This document shows, one piece after another, positions 16,301 through 30,400 of a stretch of 64,000 bases of DNA (position 1 is the stretch's first letter; each line of letters starts with the position of its first letter). The translations under genes and the position numbers were made by a program. The notes under the pieces are model-generated. The model made no database searches, was not told where the DNA came from, and saw nothing but the letters and a program-made list of their open reading frames with translations. The stretch spans positions 164,670,746 through 164,734,745 of the forward strand of contig CM073590.1 in the NCBI GenBank assembly GCA_037074705.1, written 5' to 3'. This DNA comes from Zhengitettix transpicula (taxonomy: Eukaryota > Arthropoda > Insecta > Orthoptera > Tetrigidae).

Positions 16301-19300
16301 GCATCTCCTGAAAACAATAATGCAAAACGTTTTTATTCTTTCTGTTTGAGGAACTATGCTTATGAGATCTTCTGTGAAGCTGTATCCATCATTCCATTCG
16401 GGACTGGTAGGAAGAGACCTATTTCACCTTGCTTTTTATAAGCATCACTCAAACTATCTTTGTGTTGCCGTCTCCACCAGGCCTTCATAAAGTACATCTA
16501 TATTTTGGAGTTCATGAGTTTAATCGGTAATTGGGAGAAGGCCAATTTACGGGCTCACGCCAAGTCCTTATTATATCTTGATTCCTGTAACAATCTGTCT
16601 ACAGCCTGAGGATCTATCGTCTTCCGCAAATTCACGGCCATCTTTGAAACCACTAAAACTTTCTGACAGTGTCATTTACAACTCTTTATATTTATTACAT
16701 GAAAGATGTGAACTACCTTTAGTGTGTGTTTAAATTTATAAGAGTAAATTTGCAAATTATTAAAATGCATTCTTAAGCAAAAATAAGCTAAATAATCATG
16801 ATTGATATCTGAATGCAGAAGAAAGTCTCATTCACCTATCCTTGTCCAGCAAGTGTGAATTTATGGTCACTCTGAAACACCAGAATTAGTCGTGTCATTT
16901 TCGGAAAATGGAGTTTTTTTTTAAATTTTGGCGGTTCTGAATTGAATATTTGACTATTTTAAATCGTTGAGGAAGGTAAGATTGATGTGTGTGGGTCGCA
17001 GGTGTGTCGTCTTTGTGTTATTTTTACTGTATTTTCCGTAAGATAGATGTAACCTAATGGAAACCGATACACACATTTTGGACAATTTGGACATGACTAT
17101 GGCAATACTGCCAAAAGCTGCTTCAAAATCAGAAGTAAAGAATTTGAAGATGATGAATTAGTTTCTAATTCAAATTGGTGACTGATGTAAACATGGGTGT
17201 TTACACTAAAATTAACAAATTATCATTAATCAGTCTTTTTAATATAAAAATTTATATTCTTGAAGAAAAATATGCAACTTGTTTTAAAAATATTTAACTG
17301 ATATGTATAAAAATAAATGTCTGTGTGTCCTCTATTCACTCCTAAACAATTCATCCGATTGCGATGAAAGTTTGATGAGTTGTGCGCACCCCCGTGAAGG
17401 TTTCAAAGTGTTCACCAAGAGGTGAACGGGAGTGAAATTTAAAAACATGCTAAAACGACCGATGCGTTGATTAATTACTTTTCGGGGTATATGTAATTAA
17501 TACCTTCTATCCAGATGTTTTTAGTGTATAATTTTAACCCCCTAAAGCACCAATGGAGGGGGTTCCATAAAAATAACGCGAAACAACCGAGATTGGCGTC
17601 AAATACAGGGTTATAGTTGTCAATTAATTTAATTCTGACATTCACTATGTCAGTTAAGTTGTAGTTCACCTAGGTGTGAGGGTGGGGGGGGGAAGTGGGT
17701 GTAAGGCCGTTACATAAAGTAATGAGTAAACAACGGAGACTGTCAGTTAACTGGGGTTATGGAAATCTCTGGAGTTTAATTTGGACATTTACCATACGCC
17801 TAGGAATGGCGTGAAACAAATTTCTGTTTACAATATTAAATTCGTAGACCAATTCCTATCAAAGTGTATACAAATGTTACTTACGATCCATGCTCATACA
17901 CTTAGGGGTTAAGACACACCTACCGCATCTAGGGATGGGCTTGGAATTTAAAGACATTCCTAAACGGCCATTATTAGCGTAGAATAAAATGTTTCCGGTG
18001 TCGCTTAATTTGATAATATCATTCTTTAATTTTTATGTGTCGAAGTTCAATTCCAAAAGGCGCGGAAAGCACTCTTACCGTACGGATGTTGGTGGATGGG
18101 ATTTACTTAAAATGTAATGCAAAAAAGACCGATACAATTGTCGATTCTGGGGTTATAGGAGTCGCTGAGTTTAATTCTCACATTAACCATGGTGGGTAAA
18201 TAAATACCCGGACAACGTCGGTCACTCAGATGGTTTCTTATAAATCATAGAACGCTTGATCGATGCAGTTGGAGAACGAAGTAAAATAGGCAAAGAATTT
18301 GGAATGACGATGGGAAAGATACATTGAGAGAATCGATTATCGTTGGCGGAAAAATTGAAATACTCGGAATAAACAAACCGTTTACAAAACAGAAAATACT
18401 CAATTGCCTCTGACATGTGTACCAATGCCACTTTTTCATTAATATATGGTTTACATCACATCATGTGAATGATGTAATAACGAGAAACGAGTGTTTGTAC
18501 AAATGCGTTCTGAAGTGTTGGTGCAAAGTAACATATAATTGTACTTCTCATTAGTGGGAGGAAATAAAATAGAAGTTCAAGAAAAGCTCGATCCGATTCA
18601 TCGCAGTGTCATAAATTTTTATTAACGATTATTTTAAGCTTTATTCTTCTTTATTATTGCGAACTTAACGGTTATCAGAAGTTAAGATTTAAAAGATGAT
18701 AGCTGAATTCAGTCAATTTCGACTCAAATCCCGCATTGGCTATAGCTTAAAACCAACTTTCCGTCACTACGTTACGTTTTGCGGCTGCAAAATTCAAGAA
18801 TTCATTATTAACTACTTCTTTATGACTTAAACACCTGCAGAAAAATATATTAATCTTTAAGATGTAGTAATAATATTTACAAGTTACGTTCATCACGTTT
18901 GTTATAATTTTAAAATTTTAAAATGTGATAATATTTTGGTATGAATTTGTAATGTTAATTTGAAAATATGTCAATAATTACTATATAATGATAACATTTA
19001 CTTTTAAATTGAAATAATGTTGAAAATTTATGATTTGATTTTAAATAATATATTGTTTTACCTTGCAACATTTAAGATAGAATAATATTACTATTTTTAC
19101 CTTTAGATAATTTTTTAAAAATAAATATTATATAAGTTTGTGATTTGAAATATTATAGTTTTTCTTACACCACTTATAAAAAAATATTGTTTTTCGTATA
19201 TAATTTATTTTTAAATTATAATATTAATTTTTAATTTGAAATGTATGGTACTCTTCAATTATTAGAAATTTTACATGGTTTTTGGTCGATTTATTATTAT

Positions 19301-22300
19301 TTATTAAGCCAATAATCTTGTTATATATAATAAGTAATAGAACTTACATCAATGAGTTTTATTAAGGAGAATCTGTAATATTATTATCCGTAGAAACATA
19401 ACATAAACAACCTGACGGAAGTACGAAAATGTACAGATACGTCGTTGAATAATTTTTTGAAACAATGTCTGTTATAATATTAGTATAATTTATCTTAATA
19501 GTACGTAAATTGTTTATTGGTTATTCAAATTCTTGTCAGTTTCTTATTATATCCATCGCGATTATGCTGGATATAAATTCTTTTACTCAAGATTTTCCTC
19601 ATTATATGTTCGTTCCGCTCTTTGAATGCATTGTTTTCGTATCTGGAAAACACCCAAATCTCCCCCAAGAAAAGTTATTATCAGTTTGTTCGTGCGTTCT
19701 CGAAAGAAAAGTATGGTTCATTTTCAGTTAATGATCTAAACAATTTCAAGGACGAGCCTGCTTAATTTGTGGTACAAGGTTTGCCAATGGGAAGAAACGG
19801 AATTGAAAACTAGCAGCTTGGCAGAAATGAGCTCGTACCTTCATTTAGTATTCCATTACTGATCATTTATCTATAAATTCCACGAAACGGCCCGTCCGTG
19901 ACATTGGCACTTTTTACGCAAGTCCTGAATATTTTTAATGTCTAAAATCGACCTAAAAGAGAAGACGTTTCATAATATTAAAGTCTGGGAAGAACGTATG
20001 AGTTGGAGACTATGTTTAAATATTGTATCATTCAGGTTTTAAACATATATGAAAATAAATTTCATTTACTCAATCAAAAATTTAGTACTCTTGTTTAGAT
20101 ATTTTTTTATAGATTTCTTAAAATACTCAATTTTATATTGTAATCGGTATATATGTTTCTGTAATAGATACGTTTAAATACTTTATGTTCCTGACAGAAT
20201 CGTGAAGAGGAATTATTATTGATTTTTTAAAAAATTGACTTGCGGAAACGTAGGTATGTCGCACGATATTCTTATGCGTTGATCGGATTAAATTCAGTTT
20301 TCATCTTGTGTTAAATAACAGTGGATGCTGTGAAAATGACTTAAGGTTCAATCACCGCCGCACCTTTACAAATATATATTTCACGATCTAGGTCGTAATG
20401 TCTCAATTTCTTACAAATCTTGGATTTCCACGAATGAATTGTCGAGAAGTAGGCACATACAACTAATTTAGCTGAGCATCGATTTATTTTTACTCTTCTA
20501 ATACTATAATTCTCTAAGCTAGTATAAAAGTTTGTTCAAGCATGCGATCATGTTACTATACGTCATAATTTAATATTTGTAGGAGTTAAAACAACAAAAT
20601 ATGAACATTTCCTATGAAATTGTATCGAAATATTTGAGAATTTAAGGAATTAATCCCCCTCTCCCCTCCCTTTGTTCATAAAGCAATTAATAAGCCGATG
20701 ATAGGAATTTATTTACAGTGTAATTATTCGGTGCGAACTAACGTAACACCCCAAGGACTAGAGTCCAGACAAGGTTAACACTAAACCCAGTAATTTGTAT
20801 TCTTGTCGCTAACCTGTCTGTAATCTGTACTTTGTCTCCATTGTTTCTACATCTGTCCTATCATTCGCTGTAATACACCATCATTATCATCCAGAACAGT
20901 AGAATTTTCCTCCATACATTTTAATTATAACTTTATTCTCATATCAAGGCTGTCTTACGGACTAAAAGTTCTAAAGTTTGGGCAGTGAACAGCAATTAAT
21001 AACGATACTCATAGGTTATGTTTTCAAATCCCTTCCTATGCCACCAAGTGGATTACCGTCATGAAGCCTGTTACTCTAAAAAAATTGTGATACATGTCTC
21101 TACCACGCAGTTTCTTCACTATTAATCTTGTGTCATTGCTTATTTCGACATTTCAGTGTACAAAGCTTCTGTTTACTGTAAATCAACATTAAATCGTGAC
21201 ATTTTACTTTTGTACTAACCCGGACTTCCCCGAACGCCAACACGAATATAACCGCATGCCCAAATTCTCACAAACCGCGTATTGTAACATAAATTGGTTT
21301 ACTGAAATGTTGAGATATAATTATATACATGCTCCGTAATTATTAGTTGCCATGAAAAACTGTAAATATGAGATATTTTAAACGATCAGAGTTTTGACCT
21401 TATATTTTGTGACTAGTTTATGAATTTTTGAGAAACATAATCACTTGGTCAAACCCGAAATCGTGATTAACATTTTAGTAGTTTGGTGAATGAATAATAG
21501 GTGACATAATACAATATTTCACCGCAGGTTACATCATAGCCGGTTGTTTTTTGTCATTAGCGCGCCAGTTCGGTTCTGCTATTTTCAGGGACAGGAAAAT
21601 ATGTGCAGTCTCTTTGAAAAAATGTTACATCGGAAGTGTTACATGTCAAACCTACGTCATTGTACATGAAGGGAAGATTATCCTAAGTTTTCAACGGCCA
21701 TTGATTATCTGGAAATACCAGTTACTAATTTATCTATAAGTCAGTTTTTTTTAAAATAATTTCAGTTTCAGCAGGATCGTAAATTAACCTGATCATACGT
21801 ACGGTTACCAATCTGTTAATTTTCCCTCGACCCACATCTTCAATAGTTTGTTGACGGCCTTGGGCAAGGACGTTAATATTGCCTTGCAATTTATTTCCTA
21901 TTGCAGAAAACGGCTTTAAAGTTTAAATATACCCCTGAACTAGATAATTTTTTTCTAAGATTACGTCTGGAATGTTAAAATAATTCTGCTCCGTCAAGTA
22001 CAATTTAAAATTTAACGACATTCCACGATATCGACACGTCCATTTCAAATTACACTGTCAACAGTCATTCTAGAAATAATCGTACATCAAAATGTTTTTC
22101 GCAACATACGTTTATGTTAAATTCTAAAATACAAAAGAATATAATGTATAATAGTGTATAATGAATCAAAATGTTATAACTTGTTTTGGGGACCTTAATT
22201 TTATTTAGCTGCAAGCAATGCCATGGATTGAATCATGTTTGTAGTAATGACAAAGGAAATCAATATCAATAGCCATCAATGTTTAGTTTTAATTTTTGAT

Positions 22301-23269
22301 GTGGTTTGCTTTTGATGTTAATAACAACTAGTTTATCAGTTTGAAGTAAAATTTGTATCATTGCATATATGTATATATATTGTAATAAACAAAATAAATG
22401 ATAATTAAATTTATCTTTAGATAAGCCTCACGTTAAGGTGCCAAGTTTTGTAATAAAAAAATAAAAATGAAAAATGAAAACAACAATTTAAATATATAAC
22501 AAAACAAATTTAATAAAACAAATTTTTATATTAGTTGAAATATTACAAATTGTTATTGTTGTGCCACGGCTTAATTTTCAGGGCCGCCTATCGGGCCTCC
22601 AATAAAGATAGTTACATAAATGACAATTAAATCTTACAAGGCAAAATATTATTTTAAATGAAATGATCGTAATTTGAAACCTGACGATAATTATATTTAC
22701 ACTACAAGGTTTACAAAATTCTTTTTATTTACTTTATCTATCTGGGCTCGATCTCACTTGTTTTTTTTAAACACCTCGCAAAAAGACTCAATTTAAAGAT
22801 ATTTTAGTTTGCAAACACAAATAACTTTCTCATCCTTACTGTTGATAACTTTCTTTGTACAATCACAGTTGGTAGCTTTGTTCTCTAAAAATTTGATAAT
22901 TACTCGTACATAGCAATAGACGAAATATAATTCCAAACTGGCGACTTGCAATTCCAAAACCGGGGACTTTTGATACAACATTTCTCAGCTTCCAAATCAC
23001 ACTTGCTCAGTCGTGGTCCCGGGAACTCTGAATACGGACTCCTCAAAACACACCTTCCTCAATCCTCCTCCGAGCAACTCTGAATCTCTCAAGTTCCGTA
23101 CGTCTCAATGCTGCCTGAGGCAACAATGCAACTCTAGCAAGCAAGAATTATAGGCTCCATATTCTTGTAGACAATCCTTAAACTATAATGCAATGGTCTC
23201 ATATTTACGCCGCCGATAATGAAAAGAGTAAAATTTTATTTATTAAATAATTACATATTCGTAATTACC

Positions 23270-23309
<40 letters not shown>

Positions 23310-24397
23310 AATGCCAATTAATTAGGACATTAATTGTTTCAACATAAAAATATAAATTGTTTGAGAAATCCTTTGTAGCGGCAGGAGCCTTTGAAACAAA
23401 AATAGAAAAGCCGGCTCTAACAGTTTTTGGAAGGAGAATTCAACAGGGTTGGAAATTAGCAGGACAAAGTAAAACATTCATAAAAGTATAACTTCGAAAC
23501 CTGCTAAGAAAAAGCAGTATTTGTGTCTATAGCCGGTCAGAAATAGCAAAACTTTCGTTTTAATCCGGAACAATAAAGACTACCCAATCGACAAATCGCA
23601 GAATTCACCTAAGGCGAGCGGTCAACCAATAGATGACGAAAGGAGGATCATCCGAGTTCCTGACGACATATAAAATTTTGGCTTAAAAATTTGGTGTAGA
23701 ATCTGTTAGTTTAGAAGCAGTGTAAAACCCGCAATAGTGTTTTCGAAAATTAAAGGTATGCTGGAATGCTGGGCAGACGTGAGTAACAATTTACAAAATA
23801 ATTAATTATGTAAACGTAATTGAAAGATAGACGTCAGATTTCGTTCTCTTTTTGATTAAAATTGTTAATCAGAGTCAATATTTTTACTTTTAATTTCATT
23901 CACAATTAAATTTCGTTCTAGTTTAATTGACGAGTAAGTTTATTTTTCTTTTAATTGTAATTTGTTGTTGACAAGATAAATATTATTGATTCGTCTATTA
24001 TCAAACCCAGTGAAGACCCTGAGAAATTCAATATTATAAATTTGTAATTGTTTGAGTTATTGCCACAATAAGTCTTTTGTTTGTAAATTTTATTAATCTT
24101 TCATTTAAAAAGCACATCATTAGTTTAAATCGCACACACACACACACAAATATATATATGACCTGCTGTGGTGTAGTGGCCAGCGTCATTGCCTCGCATC
24201 ACAGCGGTTCCGGGATTCGAATCCCAGCATGGGAATGGATGTTTGTGGTCATCCTGGCCAAGAAAACTGTGGTTAAGGCTGTGGGAAAATCGACACTCTA
24301 ACCAGGTGTCAGTCCTAAATCCAGAATGTGTCATGTAAGATGACAGTCTGGCAGCCGTCTCGGTAGGCCAAGGGGCTGTCGAGCCATGTATATATAT

Positions 24398-24430
<33 letters not shown>

Positions 24431-27400
24431 GCTTACTAATGTTAATTACAATGGATCCAAAGTTTGTATCATAGCATTAGAACAAAAGAAGAAGAAGGTG
24501 TAGACAGGCTATGTATAGAGTAATCCACATAGTGGCCACTCTCCTCTTATAGCAAAGGAAAGGGACTGAAAGGGGGAATGCGGAAAGGTAGAGCAAGGTA
24601 GGCAAGGGGTTACTAGAGCCCCAGGGTTGTTTTTTAAGGACTTAATTTTTTTCAAAAGTAGTATTTTTAATAATTAATGCAGCATTTTCAAAGAAAAACC
24701 AGTCCTGTGACAAAGCTACGTGTCTCTCCCGATGGTCGATAATAACTGGACCGTATCTGGGAAGTTACAAGTGTGAAGGTTCCTGCTTTAGGAGCCGTAT
24801 CAACTCTTTGTTAGAGTCTTAAAATGATCAAAGGGAAAGTTTTCTTCCGTACCTAATGAACACTTTGTTTTTGTAATTTGTAAGTCCAAGGCCGGCTACA
24901 CACGTATAAGCAAAGCAAACTTGGCAAGCATGCTTGATCAATCTTTTTCACAATGATACTTGAACGACTGTAGGATAATTTGTCGCAAGAATTTGATTTG
25001 TACAAGCTTGATGCTCGATTGAATTTCAATTATGCAAACTTGTAACAGATGCGCTTGCGCCAGCAAACCGGAACGTGTGTACCAAGGAAGTGCGTGCTTG
25101 TACAATCAATTGTAAAAGAATGATGCAGCATACGGTGTATTATTAGTGAGATATAGATTAATTGATATCAATTCCGATAAGGATTCAATTATATTTCTAC
25201 CTGAATTAATTACAGTTTCAAAAATATGTTTTCCTATTTGTTGAGAAATTGAGGCCAAAACTGTTTTTTAATAAAATTGAAATACTTTTCTTATAAATAT
25301 TAATACATGTAATTTTATACGTAATGTTAAATTATTTTAGATAATATTTGTGATGTAATGTTTACGTTATGGGATCACGGTGGCGAGGGATTTTGAAAAT
25401 AGGTGGAATTTCCCACATTTTGTGGCTGCCTGCATGGAAAAATCGAGATCATTTCTCCAGATGGACAAACATAGACACAGTACGGTGCTACTTGCCATTG
25501 CAGACTATAGATTTATTCTCTTTTATTTCGGTATGAATGGCAGATGAAGATGTTCTTCAGAATACAGATTTTTTTGGGGGACTTCAAGGTAATTACCTCA
25601 ATATTCCTAGAGGAAATAAAGTCGAAAATATTTTATTGAGGACTCATTTGTTAAAACCGTACAAAAGTGTATAAAAAATTCAACTACCGATTATCTAGAG
25701 TACGACGTATCACAGTATAATATACACCGCTATTAATTCATAATTCCAGCATATTGATAAACTAGTAAAAGCAACTTTTATGCTTTACTTAGTTATTTGA
25801 TATCAACTGTCCTTGATGCCTACGCTTCTCATCATTCTCTAGGCTCTGAGGACATAGAAAATGGCAGAAACCATCATGGCTGAACATCAGATAGTTTCAA
25901 TATGTATCCTTTACAAATGTCTCATATCACTGAATATATGCCGTTTCACGATAAACAAGTAAAACAACAACAGGCTTGTGAAAAAATATTAATCAACATT
26001 TTTCCATCCATATTCCTTAATTTAAAAAATAAAACAAATTAACTATGATTAGAGGCTTGAATATGCTTTCGTGGATTTATTTGAATTTACATCAATCATG
26101 AATGCTTTTAAAGTAAGATTCACTCTCTGTCTTTATCTGTAACCTCTGTAACTTTCCAACTCATCACTCGAATTACCTCCAACTGACCCAACACTTTCTC
26201 TGTATCTCTTTTTGAAATCTCATAAAAGCGAATTCCAGTTCTCTAACTCCACTTTCTTTGGAGTTTCAGTCCATTAAGAACATAATATTCCGGCCTCTAT
26301 ATTAAAATTTCTTCATCATGGGGATCGCACTGATTAATTACTCGGTTTCTTACCCACATGTTTTCCCCGCACCGCCTTGTATTCAATATTCACACCGGGC
26401 AGCTACACCCAATGTGAACAATTCTAAAATTCTAAAAAATATGTAAAAAAAACCCTTTTATATACAATACAGTTAATCTGAAATACCGGAATTACTGTTT
26501 TCGAAGATAAAATGCGAGGAAGAACACTGACATATGAAAATGATGGATAATTTCCATACTACGTGGAAATGCCACGAAAAATGAATTCAGGAATTTATCA
26601 CAATAAGTAATGTGGTTAGTGTTAGAGGTTACTAATGTTAATTACAATGAATACGTTGATACAAAGTTTTTATGATAACATTAGAAAGGTAGATACATAT
26701 AAATCATTTTAGCGAATGGAGAAATCCCTTGTCCAACGCTCAGCCTCAACAGTTTCGGGTGCTTTATTAGTTTGCAGTGAACGGTACGGATAAAGTTAGG
26801 CTCTTTTCTGAAAATCCGTAATAACATAACTGCATTCCATGAATCACTTCCACTGATTTCCCACAAGAGTCGACGACTAGATTTTCATCTCAGTTCCAAT
26901 CCCATTACTTGTCGCAAGCAATTAGTATCCTGACTTCCGCTCTTCGTGTTCTGTGACATTAAGCGTGCTCCTCGTCCATTTACGCGGAATAGGATTTTCT
27001 ACATCCATGATATACAGTTGGAATTTATAAAGAATAAGCTTAGCACAGAAATAAGAGAAATCTGAACAAATGAATATCGATCGCTGACGTTTAAAAATTG
27101 ATTGAACGCAATCCATCTCTTAGCGAAATACTTATATCAGATATCTAAGAGACTGAAATTGCGGCGCTTGATCGTATTTCCCAAGTGAGGATGAAACACG
27201 TTCTGACATCTCTCTCATAAAGTTTCGGAATCTAGCTATATTCTGATATGTAGTTGGTGTAAATAAGTTTAAACCCGTTTCTCTTCATTAACATATCTTG
27301 GCAACATTTAAAATTAGGTTTTATATTTATCAATATAATTAAATATATTAAAGTGTGTATACAATTTACAAGTCTTCCAATAAACAGTTTTTGGTCTCTC

Positions 27401-30400
27401 TGACTGTTGGGGTTTCACATAAAATAAATACTGATTTAATTTAAAATGTAATTATTAATTAATATAGTTGAGAAACTATATTCGAATATTAAAGATAATA
27501 AGTCCCCATTTTTTAGAGTAACAGGCTATATGAGGGTAATCCGCGTGATGGCAAGTCCCCTTTAATAGCATAGGAAGGGATTTGAAAGGGGGGATGCGGA
27601 AGGGTAGAGGAAGCTAGACAAGGATTAACTATGGCCCCCGGGCTATGGTTTAAGGATCCTACCCGGCAATCGCCTAAAAGTGATGCATGACAATCACTAG
27701 AAATCTGCATAAGGTAGGTCGGCCATCCGATGGCGAGAGAGGAGCTTGCTGTGGAGTCGCAACATTCCCTTCTCCGTGCCTTGAGCAGTTTAGGAGGTAT
27801 CAGGCTAACTTTTCCAATGGGAACAGAGGGGAACTCTTACCGTCTGCGACCCCGGAATATACACCTCTCAAAACTAGGCCGAGGTTCCTCGACTTGTGGG
27901 AAACTTAGTTGAAAAACGGAGAGAGGAAAAGGCATCCCCAAAGGTAGACCTCTCCGTCTCTCATGAAAGATTCTGTCTGAGCCTGGAATCCTTTGTGGTC
28001 CCCATAATTTTACATTATTTCTCAAGTCTTAAACAGAAATATAATCACCTGCTACTGTTTCTTAAATTTTAATTGAGCTTCAAATGTTTCTGGACTTATG
28101 GGCTTCCAGGTCATATAATTAATAGTGACAATGGAATTTTTCGGCCAATATCTCAATTTTACAGAAAACTGTGTCAGTTGGTCAACTTGATGACGACAAA
28201 TTACAAGACCTCGTAACGGTGGAAAGAGCGCATTACTTTTGCAGGGAATTCGAAGCGCTATTTCCTTTGTAGTCGGTGTTGCATGTTGAAATTGCATACT
28301 TTTGAAGTACAGCGACTAATGGAATTCTTCAACAAAGGTCAAGGCTGATTGGTGTTGCGGAATGGGGCATATGAAAAAATTAGTTGAATTTTGTAAGTAC
28401 TACGGACTATACCGTTATTCATATCTGATTTAGGGGTTTAATACAGATGCCTAAATTTAAATATCGTGTAAATAAAACAAATTTTCGTGGTTCATAATCA
28501 CCTCTAATACACATGATTGTTTTGTACAAGATTCGAAAAGTCGTATCGAAAAGTATGATTTGAGGAGAAATCTCGTCCGAGTAATATGGCATCGATAGAA
28601 CTGTTGGATGTTTAATACTTCAAAATATTTCAGAGACGTGAAAGTAACACTTGTTTTATTTAATTATTTTTTTTCGGATGGCTAGGAATAGAGAAATAAA
28701 TACTAACACCATGCTCTCTTGATGAATGTGTGATAAATACTTCTTTTATATATAAAATTGAATACCATTAGTTCAAATCATGATTTTAATTATTTACCTT
28801 TGAAACTTATGGTCTACTATGTTGATCAGAAAACGTGTAATAGCGGAATATTATAGAACAGGGAAAACTATTATCAAATGCCGCGATCGCGACGTCACCT
28901 TCCTCGCCCGATACAAGCGGAATACGAAACACGCTGTAACGTTTGCGTTCTGTCCAGAAAATGTAAGACACATATTATTCATAATTCTCTAGTTTTCCGT
29001 GCGATCTTCGTATTGACTAATTTACAAACAATTGAAATCGATTAAAGATTTAAGAAATCACAGATATCAGTTTCAGTAGTATTGAATATTAGAATGCAAG
29101 TGTAGCTTCATAATTCAGAATAAGATTAATGATAAATGGTTATTTATATGTATTAAAATATGGAACTGTTTGTTATTGATTATATAGTACAGATGTAATT
29201 TTAATTGATTCACATAATTTTCTTACTTTAAATTTTTTTTTGTTTTCGTTTGTGTTGGTAGAGATTGGCGTGTAATACTTATTATTATTATAAGGATACA
29301 GTATTCCCTGGTGATACTTTAAATGAATTATACTAGAAACATTACCACAAACGATGATCGAGATGATGTAAAATTCCAAAATATTAAATTTATTTGAGAT
29401 GTACCAAATCAGTTGAACAATCTATCTTCTATATAATAAAAAAGGATGTATATTTGTATGTATGTATGTATGTATTTACGTTGTTCTTTATACAAATTTT
29501 ATCGCGTGGACAGAATGCAACAAAAATTGGTACACATATTCTTCAAAATACGAGAAACGGTACTGTGAGGGTGAGAAACGCCTAGCATACATGTGGAAAG
29601 AATTATAATTAAAAACCGTGATCATTAAATATTAAATTACTGCGCGCCAAGAGACAATGACGTCACGCGAGAGAATGACGTTACTACGCAACGAACAAAG
29701 GAAATATTTCCTGTATTAGGAATGAAATAAAGCAGAAATATTTTCTTTAAATAAAAAGTATAATTTTATACAGCAATACTCCATCGAATGGTAATAAAGA
29801 AGAATACGAATTACTTTACCATCCTTGCGGAAAATGTAAGTTAATTTTCGCGCTATATTAGTTGTGAGTCTAGCTAACAATTTCATCAATGTAATATTTC
29901 GTAATGTATGAAGACTGAGTGACAATTGACAATTATATCCTGAAATACTCAAGGAATATATTTAAGTATTCAATTAAATACTTTTTCGAGTTTATATAAA
30001 TAAGTACACGAGCAACGCCGGGCACCCAGCTAGTATCTTAATATGAAGACGCCTTTATAAGTATCCAAAATTCACTTATACCCCACTAAATCGGTGAGTG
30101 AAAGAACTACTTGATAACTATGTATGATGGGCAGCTATGTAATTAGTTCATTTTATTTGAAGTGAACCGAGTTCTTAATAAGTTTGTTATTCACAATGAA
30201 TGTTCTTAAGCCCGGATTATTGATTTATATTGTTATGTTTGTGCGAGAAAACGAGAATACCTTTGTCTGTCAGGACGTACGGTGGCCAATTTATTCGAAT
30301 ATACTAGTTTAGCTGCTCCTTAAGGATCAAGGACTTTGGTACTTGCGTAACTGCTCAGAGGAATCCAGCCAACCTTTGCTCGCGTTCTCGCTAATTTACT

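Noticed and set aside
28052..28297. 81-codon minus-strand frame
   Set aside because: Composition is protein-like but no family was recognised and no neighbouring exons could be joined to it.
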